A DNA stretch of 46,834 nt from G020353115 sp964389685. Lineage in GTDB: Bacteria; Bacteroidota; Bacteroidia; Bacteroidales; VadinHA17. Shown in pieces: positions 16,401-23,446 of the stretch. The DNA is taken from the NCBI GenBank assembly GCA_964389685.1, contig CAYMFM010000025.1, positions 1 through 46,834 of the forward strand, given 5' to 3'. Numbering within the stretch: the first letter of the stretch is position 1; each line of letters begins with the position of its first letter. Both the position numbers and the translations under genes were made by a program. Under the pieces are notes generated by a model that worked only from the letters and a program-made list of their open reading frames with translations, was not told the DNA's origin and did not search any database.

Positions 16401-17194
16401 ACCCCCGTTTGTACCTTGATTCCAAGTCCGGTTATCCAATTGATCTCGGCATCCAGAATTTTTTTTGGTAGCCGGTATTCGGGGATACCATATCTCAGCA
16501 TACCTCCCAGTTCCGGCAGTTTTTCAAAGATCGTAACCTTGTACCCTTCCAGGGTCAGGTAATAGGCACAGGTTAATCCACCGGGACCTCCGCCGATCAC
16601 AGCAACCTTCTTGTTCTTCTTCTCTTTCAGGGCAGGGGTCCATTTGTTTTCTCCTTCCAGATCAGCAATATACCGTTTCAAATAGTTAATCCCCACTGGT
16701 TGATCCACAATCGCCCTGCGACAGGCTGCTTCACAATCCCTGACGCATATTCTGCCAATGGAGAGTGGAAAGGGATTATTTTCTTTCACCAGCCGTATCG
16801 CGTCACGGTATTTCCCGGCAGAAATCAGGGCAATATAACCCTGTGCATCCACATGGGCCGGACAATTGTCAATGCATGGTCCAATGCAGTCGGCATAGTG
16901 GTTGGAAAGGAGAAGTTCCAGTGCTGTTTTTCTCGAACTTCTGACCCGTTCGTTGTTTGTATATATAACCATGTTATCCTGTATCATGGTGGAACAAGAG
17001 GGGATCAGTTTTTGTATTCCTTCCACTTCAACCACACAGATGAAACAGGATGTATACGGTTCAATCCGTTTATCATGACACAATGTTGGGATCCTGTCAA
17101 TCTTATGATCATGAATAACCTCGAGAATGGTTTTCCCTGATTCAGCAGTGATTTGCTGGCCGTTAATGGTTACTTTAATTATTCCCATGTCCAT
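13421..17194 (-). CDS. Fused NuoG-like / NfnB(GltD)-like / molybdopterin-like redox subunit
   Basis: 1257 residues. In order: a plant-type [2Fe-2S] domain (Cys 39, 50, 53, 67); a His-Cys3 site (His 99, Cys 103, 107, 111) that merges into the Cys-rich start of a GltD/NfnB flavoprotein (Cys 150, 154, 158; FAD loop GGGPGG 201-206; NADPH loop VGGGNTAID at 332-340); two ferredoxin clusters (Cys 624/627/630/634 and 667/670/673/677); and a formate-dehydrogenase-like start (Cys 703, 706, 710, 741) with two Rossmann-like molybdopterin domains. The active-site Cys/Sec of formate dehydrogenases is not found: the expected RxCHSP region reads ISSIDTLVNETAL. The C-terminal molybdopterin dinucleotide domain also appears absent. 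With the NuoF- and NuoE-like neighbours this fits an electron-bifurcating NAD(P) transhydrogenase of the Stn type. Confidence 0.85.
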   Translation of the reverse strand: MDMGIIKVTINGQQITAESGKTILEVIHDHKIDRIPTLCHDKRIEPYTSCFICVVEVEGIQKLIPSCSTMIQDNMVIYTNNERVRSSRKTALELLLSNHYADCIGPCIDNCPAHVDAQGYIALISAGKYRDAIRLVKENNPFPLSIGRICVRDCEAACRRAIVDQPVGINYLKRYIADLEGENKWTPALKEKKNKKVAVIGGGPGGLTCAYYLTLEGYKVTIFEKLPELGGMLRYGIPEYRLPKKILDAEINWITGLGIKVQTGVEFGKQISIKSLQDAGFNALFIAVGAHRASQMRVEGENDTDGVIPGIDFLRDVILKGVPAIQRKVAIVGGGNTAIDAARTALRCGVDEVKIIYRRSRNEMPAHSEEIEAAQKEGVEINFLTLPKSIIRDGKKLKAIECLKMKLEDAGPGERPKPVPIPGSEFIMDCDFLISAIGQQIESSSLTGEKDLKLESWGTVVVDQKTMETSIPGVFAGGDVVTGAYTAISAIAQGKQAARSIDDYLKNGQTGKGNGKYLSFKHYFGDIPSRELEQITKSERINMPEIPLAIRKKTFREVETGITEEQSCIESERCLECGCSEYYDCTLRKLADEFDLDISDYLGETRKYRVDTRHPFILLDPNKCINCGRCTRTCSEILKVAAIGFVYRGFKAIVKPAMEKPLLDTNCISCGNCIDTCPTGAITEKFPFKVLGTLPKENRETICNFCSIGCNINYKVINDDIVYVSNSTEGIKDSHNKGYLCMKGRFGHRYLMNGNKVQSATIRKNGKPEQVDSDKAIDHAAKRIKKIVDQHGPQSVVLFCSPKLPNEQLYLLQKFGRSGLGTNNISSIDTLVNETALNDLDDLLGNTSSTVTMNDFQKADLLVVVNGDLSEENLIMELKIKEAQKNGAKLILINSSEIKLAKFADLWIDSRKGTNTVLMNAIIQQVIERNQYDETSIRSTVEGLEELKKMIAMFRKEEVCDIAEIDEGKFDTLVDLLNNPSSNIIFIYNLDSRKEKTKNDLKAIGNYLLLTNRFSRRNNGLMLLRDYSNSAGHLDMGVDPDHLPGYVKFFEREEIKRIEQIWNTDLERVFLPTDIKKELMEGKIRAALIFGEDPLACPDTARWFKNMEFLLVHDSFYTDTAKRAEVVLPAPSFIEDRGTYTNCERRLQESIPVIYPNNMNEGWETISKLASCFNGGFGYESIKAIFSEMCTINRMYREGKPNSVLVNPITLGKFFTRNKKPNFAIIDYDLKTINPIKTSFSYSEMFFRKNIKSKLFH

Positions 17195-17205
17195 GGATCA
17201 ACAGG

Positions 17206-18966
17206 TTAATATTTTTCCACTGCTTCAAATTTGCACACATCATAACATTGTCCACACTTGATACAGGCTTCCTGATCAATTGTATGGAGTTCTTTTTTTT
17301 CTCCGGAAATACAATTCACAGGGCATTTAATGGCACACAGGGTACAACCTGTACATTTTTCCGGAATGATGGAATAGGTAAGCAGTGCTGCACAGCTATG
17401 AGCAGGACATCTTTTTTCATGAATGTGGGCTTCATATTCTTCCCTGAAATACTTGATCGTTGTCAATACCGGGTTTGGTGCAGTTTGTCCCAGTCCACAT
17501 AAGCTGCTGTTTTTTATTTTCTGTGCTAGCTCCTCCAGCAATTCAATGTCATGTTCTTTTCCTTCTCCTGCTGTTATTCTCTCGAGGATTTCAAGCATTC
17601 TTTTGGTCCCGATCCTACAAAAGGTGCATTTACCACACGATTCGTTTTGAGTAAAGTTGAGAAAGAATTTTGCCAGGTCGACCATGCAGGTAGTGTTATC
17701 GAGTACGATTAAACCACCCGAACCCATGATGGCACCTGTCTGAGTAATTTCGTCATAATCGATTTTCAAATCTCCCATAGAAGCCGGGATGCATCCTCCT
17801 GAGGGGCCTCCCATCTGCACTGCTTTGAACTCCTTTCCTGCTTTAACTCCTCCCCCAATTTCATAAATGATTTCATTTATGGTCAGTCCCATTGGTACTT
17901 CAACCAGGCCACTTCTCGCGATTTTACCTGCCAGGGCAAAAACTTTTGTCCCCTTGCTTTTCGGTGTACCAAGAGCAGCATATTGATCGGATCCATTACG
18001 AATGATCCAGGGAATATTGGCATAGGTCTCAACATTATTGATGTTGGTCGGTTTACTCCATAGTCCTTTCACTGCCGGAAAAGGAGGTCTCAATCTTGGA
18101 ACGCCTCTTTTGCCTTCAATGGAGGCAATTAATGCGGTTTCCTCACCACAAACAAAGGCACCCGCCCCTTCCTTGATTTTTATGTTGAAACGAAGATCAG
18201 AACCAAATATTCCTTCGCCAAGAAATTCTTTCTTTTCACATTGCTCTATTGCCAGTCTCAATCGTTTAATGGCAAGAGGATATTCGGCACGGACATACAC
18301 ATAGGCTTCATCCGAACCGATCGCATAGGCAGCAATCATCATCCCTTCCAATACAGAATGGGGATCACCTTCCAGAATGCTCCTGTCCATAAAGGCGCCG
18401 GGATCCCCTTCATCAGCATTGCATATGATGTATTTTTTTTCTCCTTCCGATCCTCGTGCAAACTTCCATTTCAGCCCCGTAGGAAATCCGCCACCACCCC
18501 GTCCGCGCAAACCGGAATTCATCACCATTGTAATCACCTCATCGGGGGTAAACTCTTCGATAACCTTCTGAACAGCCTGATATCCGTCTCTATCAATATA
18601 TTCCTCAATGGATGTTGGATCGATCACGCCACAGTTTCTCAGTACAATCCGCTTCTGTTTATTGAAAAAATCCTTCTGAAGCGATACGGTATTGCTTCTA
18701 ACAATCCACTCTTCAACAGGCCGTTTATTCAGAATATGTTGGTCAACAATTCTTTCGACTTTATCCGGAGTAACCTTAGCATATAAAAAACTCTCCTTCT
18801 CGTTTACCACTTCCACGAGTACCTCTTCAAAACACATTCCCATGCAACCTGTCTCCTTAACCGGAATCTTCAGATTTTTTTCCCGCAAGGTTTTTTTCAG
18901 TGCTTTGTATACCAGTTCTCCTCCCGCTGCAATACCACATGTACCCAGACCAACTTTTATTTCCAT
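17206..18966 (-). CDS. NuoF/HydB-like NADH-binding flavoprotein subunit
   Basis: 586 residues from the ATG at 18966 (an in-frame GTG lies at 18972). An N-terminal thioredoxin-like [2Fe-2S] region shows GTCGIAAGG and TGCMGMC; I see only three clear Cys. Then come the FMN/NADH site (GLRGRGGGGFPTGLKW and CNADEGDPGAF), an SLBB part, the NuoF cluster motif ESCGKCTFCRIG with NSSLCGLG, and two C-terminal [4Fe-4S] motifs (CTGCTLCAIKCPVNC, CIKCGQCYDVC). The long form with extra clusters matches HydB of bifurcating hydrogenases rather than respiratory NuoF. It oxidises or reduces NADH at an FMN. It sits 11 bp before the large subunit gene and 13 bp after the NuoE-like gene. Confidence 0.92.
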   Translation of the reverse strand: MEIKVGLGTCGIAAGGELVYKALKKTLREKNLKIPVKETGCMGMCFEEVLVEVVNEKESFLYAKVTPDKVERIVDQHILNKRPVEEWIVRSNTVSLQKDFFNKQKRIVLRNCGVIDPTSIEEYIDRDGYQAVQKVIEEFTPDEVITMVMNSGLRGRGGGGFPTGLKWKFARGSEGEKKYIICNADEGDPGAFMDRSILEGDPHSVLEGMMIAAYAIGSDEAYVYVRAEYPLAIKRLRLAIEQCEKKEFLGEGIFGSDLRFNIKIKEGAGAFVCGEETALIASIEGKRGVPRLRPPFPAVKGLWSKPTNINNVETYANIPWIIRNGSDQYAALGTPKSKGTKVFALAGKIARSGLVEVPMGLTINEIIYEIGGGVKAGKEFKAVQMGGPSGGCIPASMGDLKIDYDEITQTGAIMGSGGLIVLDNTTCMVDLAKFFLNFTQNESCGKCTFCRIGTKRMLEILERITAGEGKEHDIELLEELAQKIKNSSLCGLGQTAPNPVLTTIKYFREEYEAHIHEKRCPAHSCAALLTYSIIPEKCTGCTLCAIKCPVNCISGEKKELHTIDQEACIKCGQCYDVCKFEAVEKY

Positions 18967-18979
18967 GTTCACTATTCTT

Positions 18980-19477
18980 CTAATCGAACGTCTGATTTTT
19001 GTATTTCCTTAATACCTTTTTCGTTCTGTCGGGTGTAAGGTTGCCATAGGTCTCTTCATTAATCATGATAACCGGAGCCAACGAACAACAACCCAGACAG
19101 GCTACGGACTGAAGTGTGAATAGCCCGTCGTCAGTAGTTTCATTTACGGAAATACCCAGTTCATTCTTGAGTGTATTAAGAATATTTTTTGCCCCATTGA
19201 CATGACAGGCTGTTCCCTCACAAATTTTTATGACATGCTTGCCCAATGGTTTCAACCGGAACTGAGCATAGAAAGTAATAACGCCGTAAATCTCGGCAGA
19301 CGGTATACCAACCACTTCACTAACATAATGAATCACCTTTTCCGGAATGTAACCATAAGAATCCTGAGCTGATTGCAACAGTGGTATTAACGCTCCTGTC
19401 TGATCCTTTTTTGTGATCAGATCAATTTTGAAATTTTTAATTTGCGGTCCTCTCTCCCGGATATCCCTCTCAGCCAT
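18980..19477 (-). CDS. NuoE/HydC-like [2Fe-2S] subunit
   Basis: 165 residues from the ATG at 19477, chosen because AAGGAA lies at SD distance upstream and the earlier in-frame ATG (19540) adds unrelated residues. The thioredoxin-like fold carries four cluster ligands: Cys 86 and 91 (CEGTAC) and Cys 127 and 131 (CLGCC). The N-terminal helical part (LLQSAQDSYGYIPEKVIHYV ... ITFYAQF) is typical of NuoE and HydC. It passes electrons to or from the FMN subunit next to it. It is the first structural gene of the complex, 170 bp after the REC-RAM regulator; no new promoter was seen in the gap. Confidence 0.93.
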   Translation of the reverse strand: MAERDIRERGPQIKNFKIDLITKKDQTGALIPLLQSAQDSYGYIPEKVIHYVSEVVGIPSAEIYGVITFYAQFRLKPLGKHVIKICEGTACHVNGAKNILNTLKNELGISVNETTDDGLFTLQSVACLGCCSLAPVIMINEETYGNLTPDRTKKVLRKYKNQTFD

Positions 19478-19646
19478 TGGTTTCCTTATGTTAAAATATA
19501 AAACATGATATGGATACCCGGACACCGGGCACCATACCATGATCTATTATTTACTACGACTCGAGTCTCTTATGAAATGCTCAGCTTTTGAGCGGTTAAA
19601 TATAACAGGGACAAAGAATAATGATAATGATAAAACTCATCTATTT

Positions 19647-20633
19647 TTACATCTCAAACATATTTACCACCGGGAATTTTTTAACTTTTAAGACGCCATC
19701 CAAACCGATGATCTTATTTTCAACAAACCGGTCAACCTCGGTGAAGTAACTTCCATGAACCATCAGTACCAGGTTATATTTACCTGTTGTAACATCACAG
19801 AAGGCTACGTTTTCTTCCGAATGCAATACCGAGTAAACCTTCTCAAGATGATCATTTTCCAATGCGATAAGTACATAGGAACATACACGCCGGCTAAAAT
19901 TCCGTTCTTTGGCTTTATCATCAGAAAGTGTGATTTCAGCATGTTCAATGACCTCCCTGATTTTTTCATTTCCGGTTATGGTACCAATCTTCATAAAATC
20001 AACTTCATCAACACCATCCATTTTCTTCACTCTGTTTTCAAGGATCTCTTTACATTCTCCTATGGTATCAGCATGAACCAGCAGTATGATGTCGTATTCT
20101 CCCTGAGTGGCATCGCAATAGAGTACGTTGTCCATGAAATAGAGCTCCCTGTAAATGGAAAAGAAATTTGCATCCTTATTAATCTTCAACATCATAAAAG
20201 CCGATTTTGACAGGGCTTCTTTCTCCTTTTCCGGAACCTCAACCTCTTGTGATGGCCCAGGCAGATCCAGAACTTCATTGAATTTATTGGTCAAATCGTC
20301 AATTGTGAATGGCTTTTCCAGTAACAGGCTTGCTTCAAGTGTTTCAATTTCATTTCTTACTTTATCGGCATAACCTGTAATGAAGATGACCGGTGTATCC
20401 GGATATTTCGATTTGATCATCTTTCCCAGTTCAACACCATTGATGTCTGGCAATAAAATATCAAGCACGATGGAATCCAGTACAATCTCCTCCTGTTTAA
20501 GTGATTCCAGCTTTTGCAGGGCAGACAAGCCCGTATCACAATTTTCAACGGCAATCCCTCTTTGGTTTAATCCTAAGGTCAGGCTTCTTCTCAAGGATGA
20601 TTCATCATCCACTAATAAAATTCGCTTTTCCAT
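19647..20633 (-). CDS. Receiver domain fused to two Lrp-type RAM domains
   Basis: 328 residues from the ATG at 20633. Residues 1-125 are a CheY-like receiver (VDDE, Asp 58 in SIVLDILLPDING, a TGYAD strand, Lys in LEKPF). Two similar domains follow (about 145-225 and 250-325). Each has the AsnC/Lrp ligand-binding (RAM) pattern: a strand, a helix, then FCDVTTGKYNLVLMVHG or LYCDATQGEYDIILLVHA. No DNA-binding HTH is present, which is unusual for both families. It heads the operon and so may feed a ligand or phosphorylation signal into control of the complex. GGAGGA at 20641-20646, 7 bp before the ATG, fixes the start. Confidence 0.85.
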   Translation of the reverse strand: MEKRILLVDDESSLRRSLTLGLNQRGIAVENCDTGLSALQKLESLKQEEIVLDSIVLDILLPDINGVELGKMIKSKYPDTPVIFITGYADKVRNEIETLEASLLLEKPFTIDDLTNKFNEVLDLPGPSQEVEVPEKEKEALSKSAFMMLKINKDANFFSIYRELYFMDNVLYCDATQGEYDIILLVHADTIGECKEILENRVKKMDGVDEVDFMKIGTITGNEKIREVIEHAEITLSDDKAKERNFSRRVCSYVLIALENDHLEKVYSVLHSEENVAFCDVTTGKYNLVLMVHGSYFTEVDRFVENKIIGLDGVLKVKKFPVVNMFEM

Positions 20634-20640
20634 TTTTAAT

Positions 20641-20646
20641 TCCTCC
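20641..20646 (-). promoter_or_regulatory. Strong Shine-Dalgarno site of the REC-RAM gene
   Basis: GGAGGA on the minus strand, 7 bp before the ATG at 20633. Such strong sites are rare in Bacteroidota. It decides against the in-frame ATG at 20648, which overlaps it. Confidence 0.65.
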
Positions 20647-20713
20647 ATAAATTTTGATGATTATTTTTTGATGACTATTTCTTCTTGTTATGATCCTTTT
20701 TTGACACTTCTAT

Positions 20714-20730
20714 ATCAACTCACATGCCAA
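20714..20730 (-). promoter_or_regulatory. Candidate sigma-54 promoter of the redox operon
   Basis: On the minus strand TTGGCATGTGAGTTGAT matches the sigma-54 consensus YTGGCACGrNNNTTGCW at all fixed positions but two (C to T after TGGCA, and the -12 C to A). The -24 GG and the -12 G keep the required spacing. Transcription would start near 20703, about 70 bp before the REC-RAM gene. Upstream lie ATTC-TGC-GAAT (20749-20759), a short dyad, and a second ATTCTGC (20792-20798), 43 bp apart, which may be activator sites. The rest of the intergenic DNA up to 20970 shows nothing clear. Confidence 0.5.
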
Positions 20731-20970
20731 ACCTTATAACGCATTGATATTCTGCGAATTAGAAACTTTTCATTATAAAATAAACCGATTAATTCTGCAA
20801 AAAAAATTTACAGCAAAATTATAAGCGCCTCTTTTTGAGCAAGATACAATCTGATAAAAAAGTTAACACTTTACACCGGTTTGCACAATTCCTTCCGGTT
20901 TTAACATTCTCTCCTTCCTTCTTTTTGCAGTGTTATATAGTTTTCACTACCTTCAAAAATCACTGTAATT

Positions 20971-23438
20971 ATGTACTCTATGAACGCTTTAAAAAAATAC
21001 CTTCCGGAGGTCCTGTTTATTGCAGCCATAATTCTCATTTTCTTTTTATCCTTCATTTTATGCTCTCCTCCTGAGGTGGTTCCTTCCGGTGCGCCTGAGG
21101 ATCAATTTTCGGCCGAGAGGGCATTCTCTCGAACCGTTCAGATTGCCCGGGCACCTCATTGTCTTGGAACAGCTGAACATACGAGGGTTAAAGAATACAT
21201 TAAAAACGAGCTTTTGAACCTCGGACTGGAATATGGAGAGCAGGATACGACTGCTGTTTATGATCAATCCGGTGTGAGGGCCGGTTACGTTTCCAATCTT
21301 TATGCGATATTGAAGGGAAACGGTACCGGGGAAAAGGCGGTTCTGTTTCTTGGGCATTACGATTCGTGTCCGCATACAACGGGTGCAGCCGATGATGGTT
21401 CGGCTGTTGTATCCATGTTAGAAGCGGCGAGGGCTTTAAAAAACAGCGATCCATTCGATAATGACATCATCTTTCTTTTTACCGATGGTGAAAAATCCGG
21501 ATTGTTTGGAGCAAAAGTTTTTACCGAAGAACATCCGCTAATTGAAACCATTGGAGTCGTTATCAAGATTGAAGCAAGGGGATCCCGTGGCCCTACCCTT
21601 GCATACGAATTCAATGAAAACAACGGATGGATCATCCGGGAATTGAACAGGGCTATGCCCAGACTATATGCCGGTTCGATATTTTATGAAATCTATAAAC
21701 GAATGCCCAATGATACCGATTTTACCATGTTTCGCAGGGCNNNNNNNNNNNNNNNNNNNNNNNNNNNNNNNNNNNNNNNNNNNNNNNNNNNNNNNNNNNN
21801 NNNNNNNNNNNNNNNNNNNNNNNNNNNNNNNNNNNNNNNNATGAAATCTATAAACGAATGCCCAATGATACCGATTTTACCATGTTTCGCAGGGCTGGAT
21901 TATCCGGGATTAACATGGCTTTCATAGACGATTATGTGAACTACCATAGCATGACGGATTCACCGGAAAACCTCAGTCTGAAAAGCCTGCAACACCATGG
22001 CGATTTCATTATGGCTAGTGCTCGTCACTTTGGAAACATTCCCCTCGAAAACACGAAATCAGAAGATGTCATTTTTTTCAATTGGATCGGATCTTCTATG
22101 ATCATCTATTCTGCCAAATTGAGTCTATTGTTGATTGTTATTGTCATGGTGCTCGCAATAATCTTTTTCTTTTTTGGTTTCAGAAAACGCCAGCTCCGGT
22201 GGGGACGTGTCTTGTTGGGATCATTGATCTTCATTCTAACCCTGGCATTCATCCTTTTTATTTCATGGCTGCTGTTAACGGGACTAAAAAAGGGATATCC
22301 CCATTATGCGCATTTTTATGATTTGAATTTTTACAATGTTAAATACTATTTCTTCGCTTTTTCCGCATTATCCCTCGCTGTTTTGTCACTGGTATATGGG
22401 CTCTTACAAAAGCGTTTCAGGTTTATTGAGCTTTTCTCAGGTATACTGATTTTCAACATTATTCTGCTGTTTTTTATCCACTTTCTGATTCCAACAGGAT
22501 CATACCTTGCTGTTGTTCCATTATTATTTCTTCTTACTGCAGGGATTATAACTGTTTTAAAAGGTCTTTCCTTTGAAAACAGAAAATCTCTTTTCTATAT
22601 CATCCATCTTGTTGCTGTTTTCCCAATTATTGGATTGTATTTACCCTACATCAATTTGTTTTATATTGCCCTGGGATTGGAGTTGATTTATAGTGGTCTG
22701 CTATTATTGATTATTCTTTGGGGGTATTTGGTTGTTCCCATTTGTCTGGTCACCAAAAAACGAACATGGATCTTTCCGTTAGTTGCCCTGGTTATTTCCG
22801 GAGCAGGGTTCCTCATGGCACATCTCAATTCGAGACCCTCACCTGAAAGACCGTTACAAACCAGTTTGAATTATTACTTTGACGGGGACAGCAGTCGTGC
22901 CTATTGGGTATCGGAATTCCTTGAAACGGATGAATGGAACAATCAATTTTTCCAGAACGGGGTTAGAGAGCCGTTAACCGAGATTTATCCTCATGCTGAA
23001 AAGCTCCGTTTAAAAAGTGCTGCACCGATTCTTTCATTATCTCTCCCAGAAATGGAAATTATCTCAGATACGGTTATCGAAAATCGACGTTTCATTGAAC
23101 TCATCATTTCAACGCAAAGAGAAGCTGCATTTTGCGAAGTCTATTTTCAGAAGGGTTCCCAGCTGGTTATTTCCAACATAAATAATCGTCAGGTGGGTTC
23201 TGATGCATACAGTAATTGGCCTGGGGAGTATTGCCAATTGGTATATCATGGTTTACCGGTTCATCCCCTCCGTTTATCTTTCAGTTGCACTATACAGGAA
23301 CCGGTGGAGCTGTTTATCATTGAAAGGAAATTGAATATCCGGGAGGTTGATGCTTTTGATCCGATGCCGGAATCGGTTATTCCCACTACAGGGTATAACA
23401 GTTACCAGGAGATTGTAAAGAGAACCTGGAGGTTTTAG
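20971..23438 (+). CDS. M28-family membrane metallopeptidase, interrupted by an assembly gap
   Basis: The left part (from 20971) and right part (to 23438) are one gene. Removing the 100 Ns and one copy of the 55-bp repeat around them restores a single frame of 770 residues. A membrane anchor (about 11-32) is followed by the M28 catalytic domain: His 129 (GHYDS), Asp 141 (GAADDGS), Glu 174 (TDGEKSG), Glu 201 (EARG) and His 274 (YHSMTDSPENL). The position after Glu 174, normally a metal-binding Glu, is Lys 175. Several membrane helices follow (about 315-560), then a C-terminal domain that is probably outside the cytoplasm. This layout resembles the ERMP1/FXNA-like multi-pass M28 proteins. Substrate unknown. 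Confidence 0.85.
21741..21840. other. 100-N scaffold gap flanked by a 55-bp duplication
   Basis: The 55 bases before the gap (21686-21740) are identical to the 55 bases after it (21841-21895). Merging them keeps the peptidase reading frame. This is the sign of two contigs that overlap by a k-mer length but were joined with Ns, so no sequence is really missing. Confidence 0.9.
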
Positions 23439-23446
23439 CTTCCGGT

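Noticed and set aside
13421..17194. Formate dehydrogenase or iron-only hydrogenase assignment
   Set aside because: No Cys/Sec at the formate dehydrogenase site and no H-cluster Cys motifs; NfnB-like domain points to transhydrogenase.
19579..19593. Hairpin GCTCA/TGAGC as a terminator between the regulator and the NuoE-like gene
   Set aside because: No T-run follows on the minus strand, so it does not look like a rho-independent terminator.
21858..23438. Separate 526-residue gene after the N gap
   Set aside because: Its first residues repeat the end of the left part; merging the 55-bp duplicate gives one M28 gene.
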